Positions 1 to 9,342 of a stretch of DNA of 26,576 nt are shown here, in pieces. The notes under the pieces were generated by a model that did no database searches, was not told the origin of the DNA, and saw only the letters and a list, made by a program, of their open reading frames with translations. Both the position numbers and the translations under genes were made by a program. The number at the start of each line of letters is the position of its first letter. The first letter of the stretch is position 1. The DNA is from Folioceros fuciformis (Eukaryota; Anthocerotophyta; Anthocerotopsida; Anthocerotales): assembly GCA_049999805.1 (NCBI GenBank), contig JBNGIO010005742.1, forward strand, positions 1-26,576, written 5' to 3'.

Positions 1-108
1 CTTGGCTCAAGCACCTCAAGAGAAGGTGTTGGATCGGGGGCTATGGGCATANNNNNNNNNNTGTTGGATCGGGGGCTATGGGCATAAGCTAGGTCCTTAG
101 CTCAAGCA
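1..108. repeat. 60-bp tandem repeat array, left piece, with assembly gap
   Basis: A 60-bp unit (containing GGATCGGGGGCTATGGGCAT) is repeated here and again at 6919-7019, on the far side of Copia-1. Ten N bases at 52-61 sit inside a unit, so copy number here is unresolved. No unit carries a plausible reading frame. The array was the insertion target of Copia-1: its last five bases (AAGCA, 104-108) are duplicated at 6919-6923. Confidence 0.9.
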
Positions 109-339
109 TAGCATGAACGAGATCGATAGGGTAGGAAAGATGAGTAATGAATGAATTCTTAAAAAATGTATGAGTGTGTGAGGCCTTTATGGCCGTGTCC
201 CGTGAACCTATACGACGGTTGACGGGTAATCGTTCTTTAGGGCACGGTTCGTGCCTGTTCGTATTCTATATGTATATTTAACTAAGGACTACGCTTAGCG
301 CCGGGAAGCGGGATATATTAGGGCAACCTTATTTCGTTA
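109..339 (-). repeat. 3' LTR of Copia-1
   Basis: This is 231 bp, near identical to 6688-6918. Read on the minus strand it starts TAACGAAATAAGG immediately after the purine tract and ends CATGCTA. The termini are TA...TA rather than the usual TG...CA. The target duplication at 104-108 fixes the outer boundary. Confidence 0.93.
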
Positions 340-348
340 CCCCCACTT
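340..348 (-). other. Polypurine tract of Copia-1
   Basis: On the minus strand AAGTGGGGG directly abuts the first base of the 3' LTR. This is the position of the RNase-H-resistant primer for plus-strand DNA synthesis. Confidence 0.8.
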
Positions 349-444
349 ATTCCACATTCCCACCGTCGTGAACTTGTTTACGCCGCAACCTCTGGCCGTC
401 CTCAGTCTTTCGCATACTTTCCGCCTGCAGAACGGATTGCAGCT

Positions 445-732
445 ATGCTGAGTGTTGGCGGCATTTCTCACTTGGATGGCAGCTTTGTTCCATTGCTCCT
501 GCTGTTGGTAATGGTCGGCATCGCTGCCTGGGAGCTAAAAAGATTTGCCGAGAGGTGTTCGGTTCTAAATCCTCCCACTTCTGATGAGGAGGATTTCTGC
601 AAGCTGTCGCCGTGTCCAAGCCTTGAGATGATTCTTGATGCTGCTGATTGTGATCCAGAGGGTAACCTGGTCTTTAGGTATGCTCCGTTTTGGAGAAGTC
701 CTGAGGCGGAGGTGAAAATGGCAGGATTATAG
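445..732 (+). CDS. Small antisense ORF between pol and 3' LTR of Copia-1 (hypothetical membrane protein)
   Basis: An ATG-started 95-residue frame runs opposite to the element, in the region between the pol stop (871) and the 3' LTR. Residues ~14-30 form a hydrophobic stretch rich in Leu, Val and Ile that could be one membrane segment. The rest is acidic and has no motif I recognise. Copia-2 carries a longer antisense frame in the same relative place, though the two proteins do not look alike. Antisense ORFs between pol and the 3' LTR are known in some plant LTR elements (for example Grande-type). A chance ORF is quite possible at this length. Confidence 0.3.
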   Translation: MLSVGGISHLDGSFVPLLLLLVMVGIAAWELKRFAERCSVLNPPTSDEEDFCKLSPCPSLEMILDAADCDPEGNLVFRYAPFWRSPEAEVKMAGL

Positions 733-792
733 TTGTCTTGCTTGCACACACACAGGAGTAAAGCAAGGTAGCAATTCTCTTGTGCGTATCAA

Positions 793-803
793 TCTCTCCC
801 CCA
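793..803 (-). other. Second, upstream polypurine-like tract in Copia-1
   Basis: On the minus strand TGGGGGAGAGA lies about 70 bases after the pol stop codon. It has the look of the purine tract that normally abuts a Copia 3' LTR, but here it lies ~450 bases short of the LTR. The real LTR-adjacent tract is at 340-348. Confidence 0.45.
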
Positions 804-870
804 CTGTCTATGACGAGGCTAACCCTCTGAGTGGGCATGTGCGTGCTTGTGCTGTGCAGGTGTGCGAGAG

Positions 871-3108
871 TCAAGAACTTGGTTGAGTGTCGAGCCCCAG
901 ACCCTTGCAGTGAGCAGTGTGTCTGTCCTTTGGGAGTGACTTAGTGAGTAGGTCTGCCACGTTTTGCTCTGTGGGTACGTAGACTAGGTCAATTTCTCCG
1001 GAGGCTACTGTCTGCCTAATATAGTGCTGTTTGACGGCTATGTGCCTGGTCCGAGAGTGGTGCACTGGATTTCTAGACAGGGCTATGGCTCACTGGTTGT
1101 CGCAGTAGACAGTTGTGGCTCCGGGTTGAGGAAAACCCACAGACGCCATGAACAGGCGGTTGTAGACTGTTTCTTGAGCGACTGCAGTTGCGGCCGTATA
1201 TTCTATCTCGGTGCTAGAGAGTGCGACCACAGTCTGCTTCTTCGACGTCCTGCTGACTGCTCCTCCAGAGAGGATTGTACAATTGGCAGTGATTGACTGT
1301 CTAGAGTCTTCATCACTTGCCCAATCAGAGTCAGAGTAGCGGATGAGTAGTGGAAACTTTCCTTGTTACTCGTATTTGAGTCCAAGATGCTGCGTTCCTT
1401 TTAAATAGCATAGGACTCTCTTAATCCCTGTCCAGTGTGCAATGCCAGGGTCAGCAAGAAATCTTGAGAAGACTCATGCAGCCGGAGCTACATCAGGTCT
1501 TGTCCACCCACTGATCCAGATAAGGCATCCTGTTAGCATATTGTAGGGTTTCTTTCCCATTTCCAACTTCTCAGCTTCTGTCTTTGGGCTTTGGTCTGTG
1601 GAGAACTTCTCTCCCACAGCCATGGGAGTGATTGCTAGCTTATTGTCTGTCATAATAAATCTTTCTAACATTTGCCTTACGTAGTGTGCTTGGTGACAGA
1701 ATATGCTGCTCTTGTCTGGACTGATGACTATCTGTATGCCTAGGAAGAAAGTGAGTTGTCCTAAAACTGTCATGGAAAATTCAGCAGTGAGAATGGACTT
1801 CACTTTCTTTATGATGTCAGGGGAATTGGCAAATATCAGGGCATCATCAACGTACAGTGCTAAGATAGCAAACATCTGCCCTTGCCTCAGGATGTAGACG
1901 TTTGTGTCAGCATCACTCTGACTGAACCCAGACTTGACCAAGTAAGCATGAATCTTCTGGTACCATATCCTTGGCGCTTGTTTTAAGCCGTACAGGCTCT
2001 TCCTTAACTTGCATACCTTATGTGGTTCAGTCTTACTGACATATCCCTCAGGCTGGGTGATATACATTTCCTCGTCTATTTCACCATGCAGGAAAGCGGT
2101 CTTGACGTCCATTTGGTGAATATCCAACTTGCATTCAGCAGCCAAGGCAAAGAGCATCCTTACAAAGGAGGCTCGTACAACAGGTGAGAACGTCTCATGA
2201 AAGTCCAGTCCCTCGACCTGCTTGTATCCATGAACGACGTATCTTGCCTTATATCTGGCCACTGACCCATCAGGATTCAACTTTTTCTTAAACACCCATT
2301 TGCCTGTGAGTGGTTTGCGTCCTAGAGGCAGGTCTACCAGCTCCCAAGTCTGATTATCAATAAGAGACTGGTATTCAGAGTCTATGCCAACCTTCCAGAG
2401 CTTGCCTTCTGGGGAGGTCAGTGCTTCCTTCAGGGTAGCAGGTTCTCCGAGGTCCTGAGCTGCTATCAGGGCGCGTGCAACGTAGTTATGAGGTATGCGA
2501 AAGTCATAAGTTGCGGGAGCATCTGAGATGGCTGCAAGGTTTGCGTGCTGTCTTTGATACTCTTCATCCAATTCGTAGCTCAGTGGTTTGTATGTCCACT
2601 GACTTGGATCTGTGGTATGACTCCTAGCAGATCTCCTCAGTTCTTGTGGTGCCTGAACTACTTCCTCAGCGACCTCTGAAGAGAGTTGCTCCACATTCTC
2701 CTCAACTTCAGGTGGAGGAGAAGGTGGGGGACTTTCGTTAGTCACATTGTCATGATCCTCATGCTGAGGCTCGTCAACCTGGTCACTTGTCTTCGAGGTT
2801 GAGTCATCTGCAGTGAGGTCAGGTTCATCTTCTGGAAAGGCATCGGCAGGCTGTTCAGCGGCGGTTGGTACTTGCTGAGAGGTAACCAAATGTTCATCAT
2901 GTGTTGAGGATGCATCTTGTTCATCAGTTGTGAGGCGTTCCAGGCCAGGTACATCTCTGCCCTTTTCTGAGGCTTGTAGAAGGAACTGCTCATCAAAGAT
3001 AACATTTCTTGCATGCAGGAAACGACGGTGCAGGGGGTCATAAAGCTTGTAGCCTTTAATGCCCTCTGTATAGCCGATGAACAGGTGTTTGGTTGCCTTA
3101 AGTCCATC
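871..3108 (-). pseudogene. Copia-1 pol, C-terminal half: integrase tail, RT and RNase H
   Basis: One frame reads from ~3108 to 871 with three in-frame stops (TGA 1474-1476, TAA 1366-1368, TGA 1090-1092). First comes the end of the integrase, then an acidic proline-rich linker (~2650-2890), then reverse transcriptase. RT motifs are visible: the start block with GKWVFKKK, the QMDVKTAFLHGE block, YGLKQAPR, and the catalytic YVDD. RNase H follows with S-D-S-D-W, S-T-E-I-E-Y and Y-C-D-N-Q, the third stop falling just after the last. The end (LTKSLPKDRH...) is the usual Copia C-terminus. Because only point stops interrupt this half, it is the best preserved part of Copia-1 pol. RT copies the element RNA and RNase H removes it from the hybrid. 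Confidence 0.9.
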
Positions 3109-3890
3109 TTGCGTCTGACTTCATCAGGTGTATGAGCATAGGCTGGACAGCCCCAGATCCGCAAGTGGTCCACCCGAGGCTTGACGCCAGTCCACCGCTC
3201 AAAAGGTGTAGCATTGGCAAAAGCACGAGTGGGTAGCCTGTTTTGAATGTAGACAGCTGTGGCAACAGCTTCTGCCCAGAAGCACTGGGGAAGTCGGGCA
3301 AGATGCAGCATAGACTTAGCAGCAACCTGTGTGACCTTGTTTTTGTTCTCAGGCAAAGGATTTTGCTCATGCTCATAGGGAACGGTGAGTTGCCGAAGAA
3401 TACCCTCCCGTGAGCAAAACTCCATGAATTCTCCTGAGGTAAACTCACCTCCATTGTCACTTCTCAAGCATTTCAATTTCTGACCTGTAAAGCGTTGAGC
3501 ATACGAGAGGTACAGAAGAAAGCAAGAGAAGGCTTCACTTTTGTGCTTGAGAAAGTAAGTGACTGTAAACCGACTCCAGTCATCAATGAGATGCATAAAA
3601 TAGAGAGCACCACTAAGGGACCGTGTGGACATGGGACCACAGAGGTCAGTGTGCACAGTTTGGAGTAGGTGAGTGGCCCTCGTCGCATCTTGACTGGGAT
3701 GAGGAGCCTTATGGTCCTTCCCTTGTATGCAGGCTTCACAAAAAATGGAGTTCTCAGACTTGAAGTGAAGCGGAGTCCGATACAAGGATGAAGCAGGCAG
3801 GGTCCAGAGACGTTGGATGTGTACATGTCCCAGGCGGCAGTGCCACAGTTGCGTCTCATTGGGAGAACTGGTGGCTGTAGCATGAGCAGC
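3108..3890 (-). pseudogene. Copia-1 pol: integrase zinc finger and catalytic core
   Basis: The frame differs from both the gag and RT frames, so frameshifts lie near 3890 and 3108. The zinc-binding region reads LWHCRLGHVH then CEAC (H-H-C-C). The core shows V-H-T-D-L-C-G-P (first Asp), L-R-S-D-N-G-G-E-F (second Asp) and a Glu in Q-N-P-L-P-E-N-K-N-K, where intact relatives have Q-N-G-V-A-E-R-K-N. All three DDE residues are therefore present although the last motif is eroded. Integrase inserts the cDNA. The ~150 bases between here and the protease (3890-4042) read as the pre-integrase linker in another frame. Confidence 0.85.
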
Positions 3891-4041
3891 TGGTGGCCTC
3901 AGCTGGACTCTTCAAGTTGAGCTGGTATAGGTCATTCTTGAGAGTACATGTAACCAATAACTGGTGTGGTGCAGCAGCCTTCCGCAGAGCAAGACCATCA
4001 GGTGTCATCTCCAAGGTAACAAGTGGAGGAGACAGGCGTCT

Positions 4042-5151
4042 TTATGAGACTAGATTTTTAGCCATCTGTGGGACAAAGATGACATCTAACAGAGTGATGG
4101 TCTTGCCTTGTGCAGGGTGAAGGACGCCTGTGCCAGTGCCCTCAATGCATAGCCCACTGTCATCACCTAAAAGTACAAAGTGTCCCTTAGGAGAAGATGT
4201 GAAAGTGGTAAAGGCTGTGCGAGTGTTACAGACATGCGTGGTGGCACCTGAGTCTAGATACCAGGCATGCCTGTCTTGAGAAGAGGAGACCATACACACT
4301 GTGAGGATGGCCCCTGTCTTTTTCTTGGAGGATACGTGAGCAGATGGAGGGGCTTCTCGCTTAGGTTCACCATTCTGCTTCTTGCGGCATTCAGATTCTA
4401 AATGCCCTGGTATTCTACACCATGTGCAAAGGCCTCTCTTAGCAGTACTGGGCTTGGAGGCTGACCATGCAGGGCGAGGAGAGCCTGGTTTGTAAGGTGG
4501 GCGGTTGCCACCTTGAGCACTCCGTCCTCGTCCTCGGGAAACGAACATGGCTCGTGCAGGGTTACTGGAGGAGGAGCCTCGACCACGAGTGTGAGTAGCC
4601 TCCTCGTTGAGTAGAGCACCAATGATATCTGAGAGTGTGATTGGTGATGGTGTGCCAGCAGCCACTGCTGCTTGAGCTGTCTGTATGTGTTGATTTTGAG
4701 TGCTCACGAAGCTGTTGTATTTTTCTGGTAGTGACATAAGGAGGGCCACTGCAGCTTGGAGTTCATCAACAGCAGTGCCAGCAATTACTCGGCAGAGTGA
4801 GTCCCAGATTGCCTTCGAACTGTCTGCCTCCCGGGCATGAGACATAATGCTTAAATCCAAAGCAGAGTGGATCACGTTTTGGGCGCGAAGATCCTTGAGT
4901 TTCCAGGCATGCTGGTCTGCTCGGCTTGCAGCAGTTGCACGTGTAGTAGGTGTTGCTGGAATTGGAGTTGCTCCAGTAACGAACTCCCAAAGTTCGAGCT
5001 CTTGAAGAATAATACGTACTCGAATCATCCAGATATCGAAATGTTGGCCACTAAATCTATCTTTGTCTTTAAAGTCATACTTAAAATTGTTGACTATGAC
5101 GTTTGCAGGAGGATTAGTGGTACCCATGACAGTATACGGACTGAATTGCAT
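4042..5151 (-). CDS. gag: Copia-1 Gag and protease
   Basis: 369 codons from ATG 5151. The N-terminal part matches the Copia Gag capsid type (F-K-D-K-D-R-F-S-G at residues 27-35). About 40 residues seem missing from the capsid middle (near residues 119-130) compared with Copia-2 Gag. A basic Arg/Gly-rich stretch lies at ~189-215. A CCHC zinc knuckle (C242, C245, H250, C255) packages RNA. The aspartic protease starts at W297 with D300-S-G-A intact. The frame ends at MAKNLVS, where integrase should continue, so a frameshift lies here. The same frame is open upstream to ~5605, adding a Ser/Pro-rich acidic segment that overlaps ORF0, so the native start may lie further upstream. Confidence 0.85.
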   Translation of the reverse strand: MQFSPYTVMGTTNPPANVIVNNFKYDFKDKDRFSGQHFDIWMIRVRIILQELELWEFVTGATPIPATPTTRATAASRADQHAWKLKDLRAQNVIHSALDLSIMSHAREADSSKAIWDSLCRVIAGTAVDELQAAVALLMSLPEKYNSFVSTQNQHIQTAQAAVAAGTPSPITLSDIIGALLNEEATHTRGRGSSSSNPARAMFVSRGRGRSAQGGNRPPYKPGSPRPAWSASKPSTAKRGLCTWCRIPGHLESECRKKQNGEPKREAPPSAHVSSKKKTGAILTVCMVSSSQDRHAWYLDSGATTHVCNTRTAFTTFTSSPKGHFVLLGDDSGLCIEGTGTGVLHPAQGKTITLLDVIFVPQMAKNLVS

Positions 5152-5540
5152 TTGACTTAGATCAAACAGTTGATCACAATAGAGTGAAGAAGAATGACTA
5201 GAGGCAGGTGAATTATGTGAGGACCTTGGTGTGGAGACCGAATTATCAGAAGAGGGAGACTGAGAGAAAATAACACCAGACGCTAGCGTGCCAGGAGTGC
5301 TGACTGAACTTGGTGCAGGATCTGGAAGGGTGTACTCGTCTGAGTAGTCAAAAGGATTTTCTGGAAGGACAGGTGCCTGTTCGAACCCAGAGATTGGTGA
5401 CTCTTCAGATATCCCCTCAAATCCAGAAGTTGGTAGCGTTTCAGGTACTTCTTCAGATCTGACCCTCTCTGGGGACAGGTCCAGATCTTGAGCTTGAAGG
5501 TGAGGCTTCAGAGCTCGATCTTGGGTGTGACGTTCCGGGT

Positions 5541-6200
5541 CTAGCAGGAATCCGGCGCTGTGGCTTCCCTGCAGGGCTTGGATCCCAAGGTTCCAACATA
5601 TTCAACCACCATCTTCCTTGATTTCTCCTCAAGTGTCATGTGTGTCAAGAATGCGGCCACTTTTGAGATGACGTCGTCCTTGGATCTTCCTACAGGTAAA
5701 ATGCAAGGAAGCTCTGAGGAGAAGTTTGGCACGGTTTGATGGAGGTTGATAAATACTATTCTTTCTGGCTCAGTTTCCAATGACTGTGAGCTCCGCTGCT
5801 TGATCACTCCTTCCAAGTGCGCAACCTTTGTGAACAACGCATTCAGATCATGAGACAGATGTTTGGATCTGCAATTGATGTTGTCGACTTTGTTGCGGAG
5901 GCGCTCCTCCTGAACCTCACGCATCCGCCGAAAATCGCACAGTGTTGCGTGCGTGTGACGGCGCTCCTCAGCAAGCAAATTGTGGACAGTCTTCAACGCC
6001 GGCTCTGTCTGACCAGCCGTGGTTCCAGGTGCGCTCGCAGATGGACGCAGGTGTGCACTTCTTCCACAAGTATTGCAAGAACTCACAGCTTGGTAGGTGC
6101 AGGGTGACGGACGTCCGCTACACTGGCTCTTTGTGGATTGAAGGTGCGCCTTGAGCGGCCATTGCAAGGCATTGCTTAGAATAGCAGTCCAATCATTCAC
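5541..6200 (-). CDS. ORF0 of Copia-1: coiled-coil protein upstream of gag
   Basis: A ~219-codon frame between the 5' LTR and gag; no ATG begins it, the first start-like codon being GTG at 6200. Residues ~75-135 are charged and heptad-like, suggesting a coiled coil. The core R-N-K-V-D-N-I-N (102-109) resembles R-N-R-V-D-S-L-N in the extra ORF at the same place in Copia-2. A Cys pair C-N-T-C lies at 42-45. The frame overlaps the upstream-open gag frame (~5541-5605), so it could join gag by a shift or splice. The function is unknown. Copia elements usually have nothing before gag. Confidence 0.55.
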   Translation of the reverse strand: MNDWTAILSNALQWPLKAHLQSTKSQCSGRPSPCTYQAVSSCNTCGRSAHLRPSASAPGTTAGQTEPALKTVHNLLAEERRHTHATLCDFRRMREVQEERLRNKVDNINCRSKHLSHDLNALFTKVAHLEGVIKQRSSQSLETEPERIVFINLHQTVPNFSSELPCILPVGRSKDDVISKVAAFLTHMTLEEKSRKMVVEYVGTLGSKPCREATAPDSC

Positions 6201-6444
6201 CTATCTTGTGCAGGCCTATGGACTGACTCCTGTGTGCAGGGATACCCGGTTATCATCACCTGTTTCCTAGTGTACATGAGAATGCTAGAAGATCTGGTGT
6301 TCCTACACAAGCTTGTTTCCTATAGTGGATTGAGTCTTACACACATATTGAACTAGTTGCAGACCATGCTAGAAGTGTACTGGGCTGATCATACTAAGCA
6401 GGACAGAGACCGAGGTGACGATCTAGCAATTTGCAGACGCAGGT

Positions 6445-6669
6445 TCAACAGGGTGGCTCAATGTTCCTTGGCGCCAGGTACGCAAATGCTACGCGTAGTA
6501 GTGATTGACGACCTCCGCCAAGAAGGCTTCCGCCATCACGCCAAACCGGGTGAGTGAGAGTCTGAGTGCATGAATTGCAGCTCGAAAAATTTTCATGTGT
6601 CAGAGTCCTAATGCAGGACTCGGATTTACAGATCTCACACACACTAGGAGGCGACATGGCGGAGTCCAT
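6445..6669 (-). CDS. Short leader ORF of Copia-1 with two Cys pairs
   Basis: An ATG at 6669, 7 bases beyond the primer site on the minus strand, opens 74 codons. The product contains C-E-I-C and C-N-S-C separated by 17 residues, plus flanking Ser/Thr. The spacing is compatible with a small zinc-binding unit, but nothing else supports one. It may be the N-terminal part of ORF0, separated from it by decay or an intron, or only an upstream ORF of the leader. Confidence 0.25.
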   Translation of the reverse strand: MDSAMSPPSVCEICKSESCIRTLTHENFSSCNSCTQTLTHPVWRDGGSLLGGGRQSLLRVAFAYLAPRNIEPPC

Positions 6670-6675
6670 TGACGG

Positions 6676-6687
6676 GCTCTGATACCA
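6676..6687 (-). other. Primer binding site of Copia-1
   Basis: On the minus strand TGGTATCAGAGC follows the 5' LTR with no gap. It is the classic plant site complementary to the 3' end of initiator methionine tRNA, which primes minus-strand synthesis. Confidence 0.92.
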
Positions 6688-6918
6688 TAGCGTGAACGGG
6701 ATCAATAGGGTAGGAAAGATGAGTAATGAATGAATTCTTAAAAAATGTGTGAGTGTGTGAGGCCTTTATGGCCGTGTCCCGTGAACCTATACGACGGTTG
6801 ACGGGTAATCGTTCTTTAGGGCACGGTTCGTGCCTGTTCGTATTCTATATGTATATTTAACTACGGACTATGCTTAGCGCCAGGAAGCGGGATATATTAG
6901 GGCAACCTTATTTCGTTA
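6688..6918 (-). repeat. 5' LTR of Copia-1
   Basis: 231 bp, differing from 109-339 at seven sites. The outer edge is fixed by target duplication AAGCA at 6919-6923, the inner edge by the PBS. It should hold the element's promoter, but no single core element can be assigned with confidence. Confidence 0.93.
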
Positions 6919-7019
6919 AAGCACCTCAAGAGAAGGTGTTGGATCGGGGGCTATGGGCATAAGCTAGGTCCTTGGCTCAAGCACCTCAAGAGAAGGTGTT
7001 GGATCGGGGGCTATGGGCA
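6919..7019. repeat. 60-bp tandem repeat array, right piece
   Basis: Nearly two units of the same 60-bp repeat seen at 1-108. The first five bases are the Copia-1 target duplication. The array ends at about 7019, where the sequence changes to unrelated DNA. Confidence 0.88.
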
Positions 7020-7711
7020 AAATGAAAACCCTATACATTCAGTAGCTTGGGTCTGCGAACCCTAAAAAGGGAATATGCTATAAAGATCGAAATGTAGACA
7101 AGAGAGCCCAAACACAAAGTTCTTGAAATCTATACGTGTATGTTTTGCTATGTCTCCTTCGGTGTAGAGACCGCTTTGGTAGGTTTGCAAAGGGGAAATG
7201 AAAAAAGTTGGCATCAAAAGGGAATATTTGTGAAGATACACTGTGAAAAACCAATATAATACCTGGAGTGGGAGAGTATCCCCTTTGGCATGCCATACAC
7301 AAGACGAGTCTCAAACATAACACACTTATGCTAGCAAACTTAGGAGTGCGTGCGACATGGCCACACTGTGACAAGCTTTGCTCCATTGTCAAGTTTCTTC
7401 AAGGGTTGCATCTCCCCCTCGCCTCTTCGTAGAAAAGTACCACAAAGCAATAAGACAAAGGAGATATAAAAGAAACAAGAGGGCGCCAATGGCGAGCACC
7501 ATACATGGCAATCTTGGCTAAGTTGTAAAATGCCCTAGCTAAGTTGTAAAATGCCCAGTTTTCTCTGTTGTCACGAGACAAAAACATTTATGGTACGTAT
7601 TGATGAGAGGTGCAAGAATGAGCGTTAGCCATATGTTTCCTTTTCAATAGTTTGAATAGGAATGGAGTTCGGCCAATCACTTAGGGTTTAGGGCTTACAC
7701 TTTCTTTCTCA
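7020..7711. other. Intergenic DNA, no gene recognised
   Basis: The frames are short and show no domain. The only local structure is a 21-bp tandem doublet at about 7515-7556 (units containing CTAAGTTGTAAAATGCCC). I see no RNA gene. Confidence 0.6.
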
Positions 7712-8000
7712 GTTTGGTCATCCAACCAAACAAGACATTCTTATGGCATGCTAAACCAGCCCATTTTCTTTCTCTAGTTTGGTCATCCAACCAAACATGA
7801 CATTGTTATGGCATGCCAACCAGCCCATTTTCTTTCTCTAGTTAGGTCATCCAACCAAACAAGACATTGGTATGGCATGCCAAACTTGCTACTTTCTCTT
7901 TCCACACATTATACTTATTTCTTCCTAGGTATCTACCAGAATATTCTCCCTTGTTGCTGATATTCACATTAAAGTTTGGTCATCCAACCAAACAAGACAT
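7712..8000. repeat. ~65-bp tandem repeat
   Basis: A unit built around GTCATCCAACCAAACAAGACA occurs at about 7716, 7781, 7845 and 7977. The first three are 64-65 bp apart and share the downstream TATGGCATGC. The fourth is separated by ~65 bp of other sequence and is partial. It is noncoding. Confidence 0.8.
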
Positions 8001-8266
8001 CGCACTAAACCAGCCACATAAAGTAGGAACTTAGGGTCTAATGAAAGATTTAGGTCTGGATTTTGGATCGGTAATAATTTTCAATTTAGGATTTAGATTT
8101 CATAGCAATTTTCAATTCGGATGGAGACCTGAGAGGTGAGGCAAGGGCATGAGGCGTAGGGTCTCAGCCCTCGCGAAGGGCAAGGCTGAGGCGTGGATTG
8201 AGGGCCTTAGTTATAGAGTAAGGGCACCTAAGCCGCAAGGCCTCAGCCCTCACGCAGTCATGCGGA
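8001..8266. repeat. Direct duplication, copy 1
   Basis: About 265 bp, repeated with moderate divergence at 8474-8739. Shared landmarks in order are AACTTAGGG, GAAAGATTTAGGTCTGGATT, GGTAATAATTTTCAAT, GAGGCAAGGGCATGAGGC and GCCTCAGCCCT. No coding frame is conserved between the copies. Confidence 0.8.
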
Positions 8267-8473
8267 ACCTCAGCCCCCACCACGCGTAAGGTGATGAAGG
8301 GCTGCACCCTTGCCCTCTGGTTTGTCTATAGCCTCGACATTACACTTTGGTTTGGTAATGTCCTCTTCAGCAAGGAGGGGCTTATTCATCCTCGCCCCAA
8401 AGCGAACATAAGTTAAGTGTGTATTTTTCCAAAGGTAGAGTGAGATGGTTTGTTTGCTTTGCCATGCCATATA

Positions 8474-8739
8474 TTGCACCAAACCGCCCACACAAAGCAA
8501 GAACTTAGGGTTTCATGAAAGATTTAGGTCTGGATTTCATATTGGTAATAATTTTCAATCCAGGATTTGGGTTCGATAGTAATTTTCAATTTTGGATTGA
8601 GACATGAGAGGAGAGGCAAGGGCATGAGGCATGGGGCCTTAGCCCTCACATGGGGCAAGGCCGTGAGGCAAAGAGTGAGGGCTTGAGTCGCGGAGTGAGG
8701 GCAACTAAGCTGCGAGGCCTCAGCCCTTCACACAGTCAT
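8474..8739. repeat. Direct duplication, copy 2
   Basis: The second copy of the ~265-bp block at 8001-8266, in the same orientation ~470 bp downstream. Indels and substitutions are frequent, so the duplication is old. The ~200 bp between the copies is gene-free. Confidence 0.8.
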
Positions 8740-9108
8740 GTCAGATGTTGATGCCAAAAAGTTTCGACTCTTAGCACTTTTCGAACCAAATTTTTGGAGT
8801 GATACTTGTTGGTCCATGATAGTCCTATTTCCAAAAATCATTAGAGAGGTATGGCACGACAACTGGACAAGAGTAGCCCTATGGACCAGGTCTATTGTGA
8901 CACCGGTCTAATCCTATAGCCGAGCCCAGAGCAAAACTCCGGTAAAAGTGAAGACTGGCAAACACCTTATTTGGCAATCCGCCGAACTTTAGTGGAGGAG
9001 GATTTAGCAGACCATGAGTTCGAGTTAGACAAAGAGTCCAACCTAAACACTACTCCAACAATAGCTTTGAGAACACGGGATTTGCTAATAGCGAATCCGG
9101 TAGTCTAG

Positions 9109-9342
9109 AAGCCTCCCGATAGTCAACACCAATGTTGGGCTCTAGGTAGGTGGCAGTGTGCAGTGGCAGCCCAGAAGGAGGGATGCCAGTGGGTAGTCTT
9201 CACTGATGTGGATGAGTGCATCTTCCTCAGCACCTACATGATGTTGATAGAATCAGCCAAGGCCGGAGCCTCCACTTGCAAGTATAGTAGGTTCAAGAAA
9301 CAGCCTAAGAACAAGTGTAGCAAACAAGTATCGTCAGGATGA
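9109..9342 (+). pseudogene. Decayed fragment with a D-V-D-E motif, possibly glycosyltransferase-like
   Basis: A stop-free stretch of 77 codons without an ATG at its start. It includes Q-W-V-V-F-T-D-V-D-E-C-I-F-L preceded by an alanine/cysteine helix-like segment. An aromatic/hydrophobic run ending in D-V-D-E-x-I-x-L is typical of the metal-binding site of GT92 (DUF23)-type glycosyltransferases. The match is one motif only. No flanking exons were recognised, so this is at best a gene relic and could be chance. Confidence 0.25.

Larger units (their letters stand above)
109..6918 (-). mobile_element. Copia-1: Ty1/Copia LTR retrotransposon, structurally complete, coding region damaged
   Basis: The boundaries are seen directly. 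Two 231-bp LTRs (109-339 and 6688-6918) flank a primer site and purine tract, and the 5-bp duplication AAGCA lies on both sides. On the minus strand the order is 5' LTR, PBS, leader with ORF0, gag, protease, integrase, RT, RNase H, a ~530-bp extra region, PPT, 3' LTR. Protease-integrase-RT-RNase H is the Copia order. The LTRs differ at 7 of 231 sites, six of them transitions, so insertion is not very recent. Pol has a few frameshifts and three in-frame stops, so this copy is probably not autonomous. Confidence 0.95.

Noticed and set aside
468-749. 93-codon minus-strand frame near the left edge, sense to Copia-1
   Set aside because: It overlaps the ATG-started antisense frame at 445-732, has no motif, and lies in the noncoding region beyond pol.
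2742-3108. Continuation of the Copia-1 integrase frame
   Set aside because: After ~3108 it no longer matches integrase; the real reading moves to the RT frame, so this tail is out-of-frame translation.
3473-3883. 136-codon minus-strand frame
   Set aside because: Shadow of the integrase coding region in another frame; the integrase motifs are in the overlapping frame.
6676-6687. tRNA-Met-like sequence
   Set aside because: Only the 12 bases complementary to the tRNA 3' end are present, at the exact PBS position; there is no tRNA gene.
7078-7392. 104-codon minus-strand frame
   Set aside because: No ATG-supported domain, composition or neighbour support; treated as chance ORF in intergenic DNA.
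7712-8000. Spaced repeats resembling a CRISPR array
   Set aside because: The units are tandem with no unique spacers of constant length, and the context is eukaryotic.
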